DNA from: Isoperla grammatica
Lineage: Eukaryota; Arthropoda; Insecta; Plecoptera; Perlodidae
DNA length: 64,000 nt
Direction of reading: 5' to 3'
Assembly: GCA_945910005.1 (NCBI GenBank)
Contig: OX246745.1
Span: 42,036,555-42,100,554, forward strand
Below the pieces are notes generated by a model that saw nothing but the letters and a program-made list of their open reading frames with translations, made no database searches and was not told where the DNA came from. Shown piece by piece: positions 1 through 14,619 of this stretch. How positions within the stretch are numbered: position 1 is the stretch's first letter; every line of letters starts with the position of its first letter. Both the position numbers and the translations under genes were made by a program.

Positions 1-102
1 AGGGAGTACCTGCATGCCTCTACCACCAAAAGTACAAAACGCGCCTCAAGCAGGGAGTACCTACATACCTCTTCCACCAAAAGTACAATACGCGCCTCTA
101 GC

Positions 103-153
103 AGGGAGTACCTGCATACCTCTACCACCAAAAGTACAATACGCGCCTCTAGC
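103..153 (+). repeat. Representative 51-bp unit with internal 26 + 25 bp half-repeats
   Basis: The unit divides at its two GTAC sites into a 26-bp half (GTAC, 7 bases, CCTCTA, 9 bases) and a 25-bp half (GTAC, 8 bases, CCTCTA, 7 bases). In both halves CCTCTA is followed by a (C/G)CA-like trinucleotide. The shared, similarly spaced landmarks suggest that the 51-bp unit arose by duplicating a monomer of about 25 bp and then diverging as a dimer. This is inferred from landmark matches read by eye. The rest of the two halves has diverged, so chance similarity cannot be fully excluded. The exact 25-bp length of the recurrent deletion supports the half-unit view. Confidence 0.7.
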
Positions 154-3100
154 AGGGAGTACCTTTATACTACTTCTACCAAAAGTACAATACGCGCCTC
201 TAGCAGGGAGTATCTACATACCTCTACCACCAAAAGTACAATACGCGCCTCTAGCAGGGATTACCTGCATACCTCTACCACCAAAAGTACAATACGCGCC
301 TCTAGCAGGGAGTACCTGCATACCTCTACAACCAAAAGTACAATACGCGCCCTTAGCAGGGAGTACCTTAATACCTCTACCACCAAAAGTACAATACGCG
401 CCTCTAGCAGGGAGTACCTGCATACCTCGACCACCAAAAGTACAATACGCACCTCTAGCAGGGAGTACCTGCATACCTCTACCACCAAAAGTACAATACA
501 AGCCTCTAGCAGGGAGTACCTTTATACATCAACGACCAAAAGTACAATACGCGCCTCTAGCAGGGAGTACGTTCATACCTCTACCACCGAAAGTACAATA
601 CGCGCCTCTAGCAGGGAGAACCTACATACCTCTACCACCAAAAGTACAATACGTGCCTCTATCAGGGTGTACCTAATACCTCTACCACCAAAAGTACAAT
701 AAGCGCCTCTAGCAGGGAGTATCTACATACCTCTACCACCAAAAGTACAATACGCGCCTCTAGCAGGGAGTACCTGCATACCTCTACCACCAAAAGTACA
801 ATACGCGCCTCTAGCACGGAGTACCTGCATACCTCTACCACAGGGAGTACTTGCATACCCCTACCACCAAAAGTACAATACGCGCCTCTAGCAGGGAGTA
901 CCTGCATACCTCTACCACCAAAAGTACAATACGCGCCTCTAGCAGGGAGTACCTGCATACCTCTACCACCAAAAGTACAATACGCGCCTCTAGCACGGAG
1001 TACCTGCATACCTTTACCACAGGGAGTACTTGCATACCTCTACCACCAAAAGTACAATACGCGCTTCTAGCAGGGAGAACCTGCATACCTCTACCACCGA
1101 AAGTACAATACGTGCCTCTAGCAGGCGGTACCTGCATACCTCTACCACCAAAAGTACAATACGCGCCTCTAGCAGGGAGTACCTACATACCTCTACCACC
1201 AAAAGTACAATACGCGCCTCTAGCAGGGGGTACCTACATACCTCTACCACCAAAAGTACAATAAGCGCCTCTAGCAGGGAGTACCTACATACCTCTACCA
1301 CCAAAAGTACAATACGCGCCCTTAGCAGGGAGTACCTGCATACCTCTACCACCAAAAGTACAATACGCGCCTCTAGCAGGGAGTACCTGCATACCTTTAC
1401 CACCAAAAGTACAATACGCACCTCTAGCAGGGAGTACCTGCATACCTCTACCACCAAAAGTACAATACAAGCCTCTAGCAGGGAGTACCTTCATACCTCA
1501 ACGACCAAAAGTACAATACGCGCCTCTAGCAGGGAGAACCTACATACCTCTACCACCAAAAGTACAAAACGTGCCTCTATCAGGGTGTACCTAATACCTC
1601 TACCACCAAAAGTACAATACGCGCCTCTAGCAGGGAGTATCTACATACCTCTACCACCAAAAGTACAATACGCGCGTCTAGCAGGGAGTACCTGCATACC
1701 TCTACCACCAAAAGTACAATACGCGCCTCTAGCACGGAGTACCTGCATACCTCTACCACAGGGAGTACTTGCATACCTCTACCACCAAAAGTACAATACG
1801 CGCCTCTAGCAGGGATTACCTGCATACCTCTACCACCAAAAGTACAATACGCGCCTCTAGCACGGAGTACCTGCATACCTCTTCCACAGGGAGTACTTGC
1901 ATACCTCTACCACTAAAAGTACAATACGCGCTTCTAGCAGGGAGTACCTGCATACCTCTACCACCAAAAGTACAATACGTGCCTCTAGCAGGCGGTACCT
2001 GCATACTTCTACCCCCAAAAGTACAATACGCGCCTCTAGCAGGGAGTACCTGCATACCTCTACCACCAAAAGTACAATACGCGCCTCCAGCAAGGAGAAC
2101 CTACATACCTCTACCACCAAAAGTACAATACGCGTCTCTAGCAGGGAGTACCTACATACTTTTACCACCAAAAGTACAATACGCGCCTCTAGCAGGGAGT
2201 ACCTGCATACCTCTACCACTAAAAGTACAATGCGCGCCTCTAGCAGGGAGAACCTTCATACTACTACCACCAAAAGTACAATACGCGCCTCTAGCAGGAA
2301 GTATCTACATACCTCTACCACCAAAAGTACAATACGCGCCTCTAGCAGGGATTACCTGCATACCTCTACCACCAAAAGTACAATACGCGCCTCTAGCAGG
2401 GAGTACCCGCATACCTCTACCACCAAAAGTACAATACGCGCCTCTAGCAAGGAGTACCTGCATACTTCTACCACCAAAAGTACAATACGCGCCTCTAGCA
2501 GGGAGTACCTGCATACCTCTACCACCATAGTACAATACGCGCATCTAGCAAGGAGTACCTACATACTTCTACCACCAAAAGTACAATACGCGCCTCTAGC
2601 AGGGAGTACCTGCATACCTCTAACACCAAAAGTACAATACGCGCCTCTAGCAGGGAGTACCTGCATTCCTCTACCACCAAAAGTACAATACGTTCCTCTA
2701 GCAGGGAGTACCTTTATTCCTCTACCACCAAAAGTACAAAACGAGCCTCTAGCAGGGAGTACCTGCATACCTCTACCACCAAAAGTACAATACGCGCCTC
2801 TAGCAGGGAGTACCTGCATACGTCTACCACCAAAAGTACAATACGCGCCTCTAGCAGGGAGTACCTACATACCTCTTCCACCAAAAGTACAATACGCGCC
2901 TCTAGCAGGGAGTACCTGCATACCTCTACCACCAAAAGTACAATACGCGCCTGTAGCAGGGAGTACCTTCATACTACTACCACCAAAAGTACAATACGCG
3001 CCTCTAGCAGGGAGTACCTGCATACCTCTACCACCAAAAGTACAATACGCGCCTCTAGCAGGGAGTACCTACATACGTCTACCACCAAAAGTACAATACG

Positions 3101-5473
3101 CGCCTGTAGCAGGGAGTTCCTGCATACCTCTACCACCAAAAGTACAATTCGCGCCTCTAGCAGGGAGTACCTTTATACCTCTAACACCAAAAGTACAATA
3201 CGCGCCTCTAGCAGGGAGTACTTGCATACCTCTACCACCAAAAGTACAATACGCACCTCTAGCAGGGAGTACCTTTATACCTCTACCACCAAAAGTACAA
3301 TACGCGCCTCAAGCAGGGAGTACCTGCATACCTCTACCACCAAAAGTACAATACGCGCCTCCAGCAGGGAAAACCTGCCTACCTCTACCACCAAAAGTAC
3401 AATACGCGCCTCTAGCAGAGAGTACTTGCATACCTCTAACACCAAAAGTACAATACGCGCCTCTAGCAGGGAGTACCTGCATACCTCTACCACCAAAAGT
3501 ACAATACGCGCCTCTAGCAGGGAGTATCTACATACCTCTACCACCAAAAGTACAATACGCGCCTTAAGCAGGGAGTACCTACATACATCTACCACAAAAA
3601 GTACAATACGCGCCTCTAGCAGGGAGTACCTACATACATCTACCACCAAAAGTACAATACGCGTTTCTAGCAGTGGGTACCTACATACCTCTACCACCAA
3701 AAGTACAATACGCGCCTCTAGCAGGGATAACCTGCATACCTCTACCACCAAAAGTACAATACGCGCCTCTAGCAGGGAGTACCTGCATACCTCTACCACC
3801 AAAAGTACAATACGCGCCTCTAGCTGGGAGTACCTACATACCTCTACCACCAAAAGTACATGACGCGCCTCTAGCAGGGAGTACCTACATACCTCAACCG
3901 ACAAAAGTACAATACTGGCCTCTAGCAGGGAGTACCTACATACATCCACCACCAAAAGTACAATACGCGCCTCTAGCAGGGAGTACCTACATACATCTAC
4001 CACCAAAAGTACAATACGCGCCTCTAGCAGGGAGTACTTACATACATCTACCACCAAAAGTACAATACGCGCCTCTAGCAGGGAGTACCTACATACCTCT
4101 ACCACCAAAAGTACAATACGCGCCTCTAGCAGGGAGAACCTTCATACCTCTACCACCAAAAGTACAATACGCGCCTCTAGCAGGGAGTACCTACATACAT
4201 CTACCACCAAAAGTACAATACGCGCCTCTAGCTGGGAGTACCTACATACCTCTACCATCATAAGTACAATACGCGCCTCTAACAGGGAGTTCCTGCATAC
4301 CTCTACCACCAAAAGTACAATACGCGCCTCTAGCAGGGAGTACCTAAATACGTCTACCACCAAAAGTACAATACGCGCCTCTAGCAGAGAGTACCTACAT
4401 ACTTCTACCACCAAAAGTACAATACGCGCCTCTAGCAGGGAGTACCTGCATACCTCTACCACCAAAAGTACAATACGCACCTCTAGCAGGGAGTACCTAC
4501 ATACCTCTACCACCAAAAGTACAATACGCGCCTCTAGCAGGGAGTACCTACATACCTCTACCACCAAAAGTACAATACGCGCCTCTAGCAGGGGGTACCT
4601 ACATAAATCTACCACCAAAAGTACAATACGCGCCTCTAGCAGGGAGTACCTATATACATCTACCACCAAAAGAACAATACGCGCCTCTAGCAGGGAGTAC
4701 CTACATACATCTACCACCAAAAGTACAATACGCGCCTCAAGAAGGGATTACCTACATACCTCTACCACCACAAGTACAATACGCGCCTCTAGCAGGGAGT
4801 ACCTACATACCTCTACCACCAAAAGTACAATACGCGCCTCTAGCAGGGAGTACCTACATACCTCTAACACCAAAAGTACAATACGCGCCTCTAGCAGGGA
4901 GTACCTGCATACCTCTACCACCAAAAGTACAATACGCGCCTCTAGCAGGGAGTACCTGCATACCTCTACCACCAAAAGTACAATACGCGCCTCTAGCAGG
5001 GAGTACCTGCATACCTCTACCACAAGGAGTACCTGCATACCTCTACCACCAAAAGTACAATACGCGCCTCTAGCAGGGAGTACCTGCATACCTCTACCAC
5101 CAAAAGTACAATACGCGCCTCTAGCAGGGGGGACCTGCATACCTCTACCACCAAAAGTACAAAACGCGCCTCTAGCAGGGAGTACCTGCATACCTCTACC
5201 ACCAGAAGTACAATACGCGCCTCTTGCAGGGAGTACCGACATACCTCTTCCACCAAAATTACAATACTCGCCTCTAGCAGGGAGTACCTGCATACCTATA
5301 CCACCAAAAGTACAATACGCGCCTCTAGCAGAGAGTACCTTCATACTACTACCACCAAAAGTACAATACGCGCCTCTTGCAGGGATACCTGCATACCTCT
5401 ACCACCAAAAGTACAATACGCGCCTCTAGCAGGGAGAACCTACATACATCTACCACCAAAAGTACAATACGCG

Positions 5474-8400
5474 CCACTAGCAGGGGGTACCTGCATACTT
5501 CTACCACCAAAAGTACAATACGCGCCTCTAGCAGGGAGTACCTGCATACCTCTACCACCAAAAGTACAATACGCGCCTCCAGCAAGGAGAACCTACATAC
5601 CTCTACCACCAAAAGTACAATACGCGCCTCTAGCAGGGAGTACCTACATACCTCTACCACCAAAAGTACAATACGCGCCTCTAGCAGGGAGTACCTACAT
5701 ACCTCTACCACCAAAAGTACAATACGCGCCTCTAGCAGGGAGTACCTACATACCTCTACCACCAAAAGTACAATACGCGCCTCTAGCAGGGGGTACCTAC
5801 ATACCTCTACCACCAAAAGTACAATACGCGCCTCTAGCAGGGAGTACCTGCATACCTCTACCACCAAAAGTACAATTCGCGCCTCTAGCAGGGAGTACCT
5901 ACATACCTCTACCACCAAAAGTACAATACGCGCCTCTAGCAGGGGGTACCTACATAAATCTACCACCAAAAGTACAATACGCGCCTCTAGCAGGGAGTAC
6001 CTATATACATCTACCACCAAAAGTACAATACGCGCCTCTAGCAGGGAGTACCTACATTCATCTACCACCAAAAGTACAATACGCGCCTCTAGCAGGGATT
6101 ACCTACATACCTCTACCACCACAAGTACAATACGCGCCTCTAGCAGGGAGTACCTACATACCTCTACCACCAAAAGTACAATACGCGCCTCTAGCAGGGA
6201 GTACCTACATACCACTAACACCAAAAGTACAATACGCAACTCTAGCAGGGAGTACCCACATACCTCTACCACCAAAAGTATAATACGCGCCTCTAGCAGG
6301 GAGTACCTGAATACCTCTACCACCAAAAGTACAATACGCGCCTCTAGCACGGAGTACCTGCATACCTCTACCACAGGGAGTACTTGCATACCTCTACCAC
6401 CAAATGTACAATACGCGCTTCTAGAAGGGAGTACCTGCTTACCTCTACCACCAAAAGTACAATACGTGCCTCTAGCAGGCGGTACCTGCATACTTTTACC
6501 CCCAAAAGTACAATACGCGCCTCTAGCAGGGAGTACCTGCATACCTCTACCACCAAAAGTACAATACGCGCCTCCAGCAAGGAGAACCTACATACCTCTA
6601 CCACCAAAAGTACAATACGCGTCTTTAGCAGGGAGTACCTACATACCTCTACCACCAAAAGTACAATACGCGCCTCTAGCAGGGTGGTACCTGCATACCT
6701 CTACCACTAAAAGTACAATGCGCGCCTCAAGCAGGGAGAACCTTCATACTACTACCACCAAAATACAATACGCGCCTCTAGCAGGTAGTATCTACATACC
6801 TCTACCACCAAAAGTACAATACGCGCCTCTAGCAGGGATTACCTGCATACCTCTACCACCAAAAGTACAATACGCGCCTCTAGCAGGGAGTACCTGCATA
6901 CCTCTACCACCAAAAGTACAATACGCGCCTCTAGCAAGGAGTACCTGCTTACCTCTACCACCAGAAGTACAATACGCGCCTCTAGCAGGGAGTACCTGCA
7001 TACCTCTACCACCATAGTACAATACGCGCATCTAGCAAGGAGTACCTACATACTTCTACCACCAAAAGTACAATACGCGCCTCTAGCAGGGAGTACCTGC
7101 ATACCTCTAACACCAAAAGTACAATTCGCGCCTCTAGCAGGGAGTACCTGCATTCCTTTACCACCAAAAGTACAATACGTTCCTCTAGCAGGGAGTACCT
7201 GCATACCTCTACCACCAAAAGTACAAAACGAGCCTCTAGCAGGGAGTACCTGCATACCTCTACCACCAAAAGTACAATACGTGCCTCTAGCCGGGAGTAC
7301 CTGCATACCTCTACCACCAAAAGTACAATACGCGCCTCTAGCAGGGAGGACTTCCTACCTCTACCACCAAAAGTACAATACGCGCCTCTAGCAGAGAGTA
7401 CCTGCATACCTCTAACACCAAAAGTACAATACGCGCCTCTAGCAGGGAGTACCTGCATACCTCTACCACCAAAAGTACAATACGCGCCTCTAGCAGGGAG
7501 TATCTACATATCTCTACCACCAAAAGTACAATTCGCGCCTTTAGCAGGGAGTACCTACATACATCTACCACAAAAAGTACAATACGCGCCTCTAGCAGGG
7601 AGTACCTACATACATCTACCACCAAAAGTACAATACGCGTTTCTAGCAGGGGGTACCTACATACCTCTACCACCAAAAGTACAATACGCGCCTCTAGCAG
7701 GGATAACCTGCATACCTCTACCACCAAAAGTACAATACGCGCCTCTAGCAGGGAGTACCTGCATACCTCTACCACCAAAAGTACAATACGCGCCTCTAGC
7801 TGGGAGTACCTACATACCTCTACCACCAAAAGTACATGACGCGCCTCTAGCAGGGAGTACCTACATACCTCAACCGACAAAAGTACAATACTGGCCTCTA
7901 GCAGGGAGTACCTACATACATCTGCCACCAAAAGAACAATACGCGCCTCTAGCAGGGAGTACCTACATACATCTACCACCAAAAGTACAATACGCGCCTC
8001 TAGCAGGGAGTACCTACATACATCTACCACCAAAAGTACAATACGCGCCTCTAGCAGGGAGTACCTACATACCTCTACCACCAAAAGTACAATACGCGCC
8101 TCTAGCAGGGAGAACCTGCATACCTCTACCACCAAAAGTACAATACGCGCCTCTAGCAGGGAGTACCTACATACCTCTACCACCATTTGTACAATACGCG
8201 CCTCTAGCAGGGGTTACCTACATACATCTACCACCAAAAGTACAATACGCGCCTCTAGCAGGGAGTAACTACATACATCTACCACCAAAAGTACAATACG
8301 CGCCTCTAGCAGGGAGTACCTAAGTACCTCTTCCACCAAAAGTACAATACGCGCCTCTAGCAGGGAGTACCTACATACCTCTAACACCAAAAGTACAATA

Positions 8401-11388
8401 CGCGCCTCTAGCAGGGAGTACCCACATACCTCTACCACCAAAAGTATAATACGCGCCTCTAGCAGGGAGTACCTACATACCTCTACCACCAAAAGTACAA
8501 TACGCGCCACTAGCAGGGGGTACCTGCATACTTCTACCACCAAAAGTACAATACGCGCCTCTAGCAGGGAGTACCTGCATACCTCTACCACCAAAAGTAC
8601 AATACGCGCCTCCAGCAAGGAGAACCTACATACCTCTACCACCAAAAGTACAATACGCGCCTCTAGCAGGGAGTACCTACATACCTCTACCACCAAAAGT
8701 TCAATACGCGCCTCTAGCAGGGAGTACCTACATACCTCTACCACCAAAAGTACAATACGCGCCTCTAGCAGGGAGTACCTACATACCTCTACCACCAAAA
8801 GTACAATACGCGCCTCTAGCAGGGGGTACCTACATACCTCTACCACCAAAAGTACAATACGCGCCTCTAGCAGGGAGTACCTGCATACCTCTACCACCAA
8901 AAGTACAATACGCGCCTCTAGCAGGGAGTACCTACATACCTCTACCACCAAAAGTACAATACGCGCCTCTAGCAGGGGGTACCTACATAAATCTACCACC
9001 AAAAGTACAATACGCGCCTCTAGCAGGGAGTACCTATATACATCTACCACCAAAAGTACAATACGCGCCTCTAGCAGGGAGTACCTACATTCATCTACCA
9101 CCAAAAGTACAATACGCGCCTCTAGCAGGGATTACCTACATACCTCTACCACCACAAGTACAATACGCGCCTCTAGCAGGGAGTACCTACATACCTCTAC
9201 CACCAAAAGTACAATACGCGCCTCTAGCAGGGAGTACCTACATACCTCTAACACCAAAAGTACAATACGCGCCTCTAGCAGGGAGTACCCACATACCTCT
9301 ACCACCAAAAGTATAATACGCGCCTCTAGCAGGGAGTACCTGAATACCTCTACCACCAAAAGTACAATACGCGCCTCTAGCACGGAGTACCTGCATACCT
9401 CTACCACAGGGAGTACTTGCATACCTCTACCACCAAAAGTACAATACGCGCTTCTAGAAGGGAGTACCTGCATACCTCTACCACCAAAAGTACAATACGT
9501 GCCTCTAGCAGGCGGTACCTGCATACTTCTACCCCCAAAAGTACAATACGCGCCTCTAGCAGGGAGTACCTGCATATCTCTACCACCAAAAGTACAATAC
9601 GCGCCTCCAGCAAGGAGAACCTACATACCTCTACCACCAAAAGTACAATACGCGTCTTTAGCAGGGAGTACCTACATACCTCTACCACCAAAAGTACAAT
9701 ACGCGCCTCTAGCAGGGTGGTACCTGCATACCTCTACCACTTAAAGTACAATGCGCGCCTCAAGCAGGGAGAACCTTCATACTACTACCACCAAAAGTAC
9801 AATACGCGCCTCTAGCAGGTAGTATCTACATACCTCTACCACCAAAAGTACAATACGCGCCTCTAGCAGGGATTACCTGCATACCTCTACCACCAAAAGT
9901 ACAATACGCGCCTCTAGCAGGGAGTACCTGCATACCTCTTCCACCAAAAGTACAATACGCGCCTCTAGCAAGGAGTACCTGCATACCTCTACCACCAGAA
10001 GTACAATACGCGCCTCTAGCAGGGAGTACCTGCATACCTCTACCACCATAGTACAATACGCGCATCTAGCAAGGAGTACCTACATACTTCTACCACCAAA
10101 AGTACAATACGCGCCTCTAGCAGGGAGTACCTGCATACCTCTAACTCCAAAAGTACAATTCGCGCCTCTAGCAGGGAGTACCTGCATTCCTCTACCACCA
10201 AAAGTACAATACGTTCCTCTAGCAGGGAGTACCTGCATACCTCTACCACCAAAAGTACAAAACGAGCCTCTAGCAGGGAGTACCTGCATACCTCTACCAC
10301 CAAAAGTACAATACGTGCCTCTAGCCGGGAGTACCTGCATACCTCTACCACCAAAAGTACAATACGCGCCTCTAGCAGGGAGGACTTCCTACCTCTACCA
10401 CCAAAAGTACAATACGCGCCTCTAGCAGAGAGTACCTGCATACCTCTAACACCAAAAGTACAATACGCGCCTCTAGCAGGGAGTACCTGCATACCTCTAC
10501 CACCAAAAGTACAATACGCGCCTCTAGCAGGGAGTATCTACATATCTCTACCACCAAAAGTACAATACGCGCCTTTAGCAGGGAGTACCTACATACATCT
10601 ACCACAAAAAGTACAATACGCGCCTCTAGCAGGGAGTACCTACATACATCTACCACCAAAAGTACAATACGCGTTTCTAGCAGGGGGTACCTACATACCT
10701 CTACCACCAAAAGTACAATACGCGCCTCTAGCAGGGATAACCTGCATACCTCTACCACCAAAAGTACAATACGCGCCTCTAGCAGGGAGTACCTGCATAC
10801 CTCAACCACCAAAAGTACAATACTCGCCTCTAGCTGGGAGTACCTACATACCTCTACCACCAAAAGTACATGACGCGCCTCTAGCAGGGAGTACCTACAT
10901 ACCTCAACCGACAAAAGTACAATACTGGCCTCTTGCAGGGAGTACCTACATACATCTGCCACCAAAAGAACAATACGCGCCTCTAGCAGGGAGTACCTAC
11001 ATACATCTACCACCAAAAGTACAATACGCGCCTCTAGCAGGGAGTACCTACATACATCTACCACCAAAAGTACAATACGCGCCTCTAGCAGGGAGTACCT
11101 ACATACCTCTACCACCAAAAGTACAATACGCGCCTCTAGCAGGGAGAACCTGCATACCTCTACCACCAAAAGTACAATACGCGCCTCTAGCAGGGAGTAC
11201 CTACATACCTCTACCACCATTTGTACAATACGCGCCTCTAGCAGGGGTTACCTACATACATCTACCACCAAAAGTACAATACGCGCCTCTAGCAGGGAGT
11301 AACTACATACATCTACCACCAAAAGTACAATACGCGCCTCTAGCAGGGAGTACCTAAGTACCTCTTCCACCAAAAGTACAATACGCGC
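5474..11388 (+). repeat. Higher-order duplication, period about 3,034 bp
   Basis: Two copies of about 2.9 kb, roughly 5,474-8,354 and 8,507-11,388, share the same ordered series of variant units at an offset of 3,033-3,034 bp. Shared markers include the GCCACTAGCAGGGGG unit (5,471/8,504), the short unit (6375/9408), AGTATAATACG units, the CCACCATTTGTAC unit (8,183/11,217) and CTAAGTACCTCTTCC (8,321/11,355). About three ordinary units separate the copies. Boundaries are accurate to about one unit, because only variant positions reveal them. Confidence 0.85.
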
Positions 11389-14300
11389 TTCTAGCAGGGG
11401 GTACGTACATACATCTACCACCAAAAGTACATTACGCACCTCTAGCAGGGAGTACCTATATACCTCTACCACCAAAAGTACATGACGCGCCTCTAGCAGG
11501 GAGTACCTACATACCTCTACCACCAAAAGTACAATACGCGCCATTAGCAGGGAGTACCTACATACATCTACCACCAAAAGTACAATACGCGCCTCTAGCA
11601 GGGAGTACCTGCATACCTCTACCACCAAAAGTGAAATACGCGCCTCTAGCAGGGAGTACCTACATACCTCTACTACCAAAAGTACAATACGCGCCTCTAG
11701 CAGAAGTACCTACATATATCTACCACCAAAAGTACAATACGCGCGTCTAGCAGGGAGTACCTACATACATCTACCACCAAAAGTACAATACGCGCCTCTA
11801 GCTGGGAGTACCTACATACCTCTACCATCAAAAGTACAATACGCGCCTCTAACAGGGAGTACCTAAATACGTCTACCACCAAAAGTACAATACGCGCCTC
11901 TAGCAGAGAGTACCTACATACTTCTACCACCAAAAGTACAATACGCGCCTCTAGCAGGGAGTACCTGCATACCTCTACCACCAAAAGTACAATACGCACC
12001 TCTAGCAGGGAGTACCTACATACCTCTACCACCAAAAGTACAATTCGCGCCTCTAGCAGGGAGTACCTACATACCTCTACCACCAAAAGTACAATACGCG
12101 CCTCTAGCAGGGAGTACCTACATACCTCTACCACCAAAAGTACAATACGCGCCTCTAGCAGGGAGAACCTACATACCTCTACCACCAAAAGTACAATACG
12201 CGCCTCTAGCAGGGGGTACCTACATACCTCTACCACCAAAAGTACAATACGCGCCTCTAGCAGGGAGTACCTGCATACCTCTACCACCAAAAGTACAATA
12301 CGCGCCTCTAGCAGGGAGTACCTACATACCTCTACCACCAAAAGTACAATACGCGCCTCTAGCAGGGGGTACCTACATAAATCTACCGCCAAAAGTACAA
12401 TACGCGCCTCTAGCAGGGAGTACCTATATACATCTACCACCAAAAGTACAATACGCGCCTCTAGCAGGGAGTACCTACATACATCTACCACCAAAAGTAC
12501 AATACGCGCCTCTAGCAGGGATTACCTACATACCTCTACCACCACAAGTACAATACGCGCCTCTAGCAGGGAGTACCTACATACCTCAACCACCAAAAGT
12601 ACAATACGCGCCTCTAGCAGGGAGTACCTACATACCTCTAACACTAAAAGTACAATACGCGCCTCTAGCAGGGAGTACCTACATACCTCTACCACCAAAA
12701 GTACAATACGCGCCCTTAGCAGGGAGTACCTGCATACCTCTACCACCAAAAGTACAATACGCGCCTCTAGCAGGGAGTACCTGCATACCTCTACCACCAA
12801 AAGTACAATACGCGCCTCTAGCAGGGAGTACCTGCATACCTCTACCACCAAAAGTACAATACGCGCCTCTAGCAGGGGGGACCTGCATACCTCTACCACC
12901 AAAAGAACAAAACGCGCCTCTAGCAGGGAGTACCTGCATACCTCTACCACCAAAAGTACAATACGCGCCTCTTGCAGGGAGTACCGACATACCTCTTCCA
13001 CCAAAAGTACAATACTCGCCTCTAGCAGGGAGTACCTGCATACCTATACCACCAAAAGTACAATACGCGCCTCTTGCAGGGAGTACCTGCATACCTCTAC
13101 CACCAAAAGTACAATACGCGCCTCTAGCAGGGAGTACCTACATACATCTACCACCAAAAGTACAATACGCGCCACTAGCAGGGGGTACCTGCATACTTCT
13201 ACCACGAAAAGTACAATACGCGCCTCTAGCAGGGAGTACCTGCATACCTCTACCACCAAAAGTACAATACGCGCCTCCAGCAAGGAGAACCTACATACCT
13301 CTACCACCAAAAGTACAATACGCGCCTCTAGCAGGGAGTACCTGCATACTTCTACCACCAAAAGTACAATACGCGCCTCTAGCAGGGAGTACCTTCATAC
13401 TACTTCTACCAAAAGTACAATACGCGCCTCTAGCAGGGAGTATCTACATACCTCTACCACCAAAAGTACAATACGCGCCTCTAGCAGGGATTACCTGCAT
13501 ACCTCTACCACCAAAAGTACAATACGCGCCTCTAGCAGGGAGTACCTGCATACCTCTACCACCAAAAGTACAATACGCGCCTCTTGCAGGGAGTACCTGC
13601 ATACCTCTACCACCAAAAGTACAATACGCGCCTCTAGCAGGCGGTACCTGCATACTTCTACAACCAAAAGTACAATACGCGCCCTTAGCAGGGAGTACCT
13701 TAATACCTCTACCAGCAAAAGTACAATACGCGCCTCTAGCAGGGAGAACCTGCATACCTCTACCACCAAAAGTACAATACGCACCTCTAGCAGGGAGTAC
13801 CTGCATACCTCTACCACCAAAAGTACAATACAAGCCTCTAGCAGGGAGTACCTTCATACCTCAACGACCAAAAGTACAATACGCGCCTCTAGCAGGGAGT
13901 ACGTTCATACCTCTACCACCGAAAGTACAATACGCGCCTCTAGCAGGGAGAATCTACATACCTCTACCACCAAAAGTACAATACGTGCCTCTATCAGGGA
14001 GTATCTACATACCTCTACCACCAAAAGTACAATACGCGCCTCTAGCAGGGAGTACCTGCATACCTCTACCACCAAAAGTACAATACGCGCCTCTAGCACG
14101 GAGTACCTGCATACCTCTACCACAGGGAGTACTTGCATACCCCTACCACCAAAAGTACAATACGCGCCTCTAGCAGGGAGTACCTGCATACCTCTACCAC
14201 CAAAAGTACAATACGCGCCTCTAGCAGGGAGTACCTGCATACCTCTACCACCAAAAGTACAATACGCGCCTCTAGCACGGAGTACCTGCATACCTCTACC

Positions 14301-14619
14301 ACAGGGAGTACTTGCATACCTCTAACACCAAAAGTACAATACGCGCTTCTAGCAGGGAGAACCTGCATACCTCTACCACCAAAAGTACAATACGTGCCTC
14401 TAGCAGGCGGTACCTGCATACCTCTACCACCAAAAGTACAATACGCGCCTCTAGCAGGGAGTACCTACATACCTCTACCACCAAAAGTACAATACGCGCC
14501 TCTAGCAGGGGGTACCTACATACCTCTACCACCAAAAGTACAATAAGCGCCTCTAGCAGGGAGTACCTACATACCTCTACCACCAAAAGTACAATACGCG
14601 CCCTTAGCAGGGAGTACCT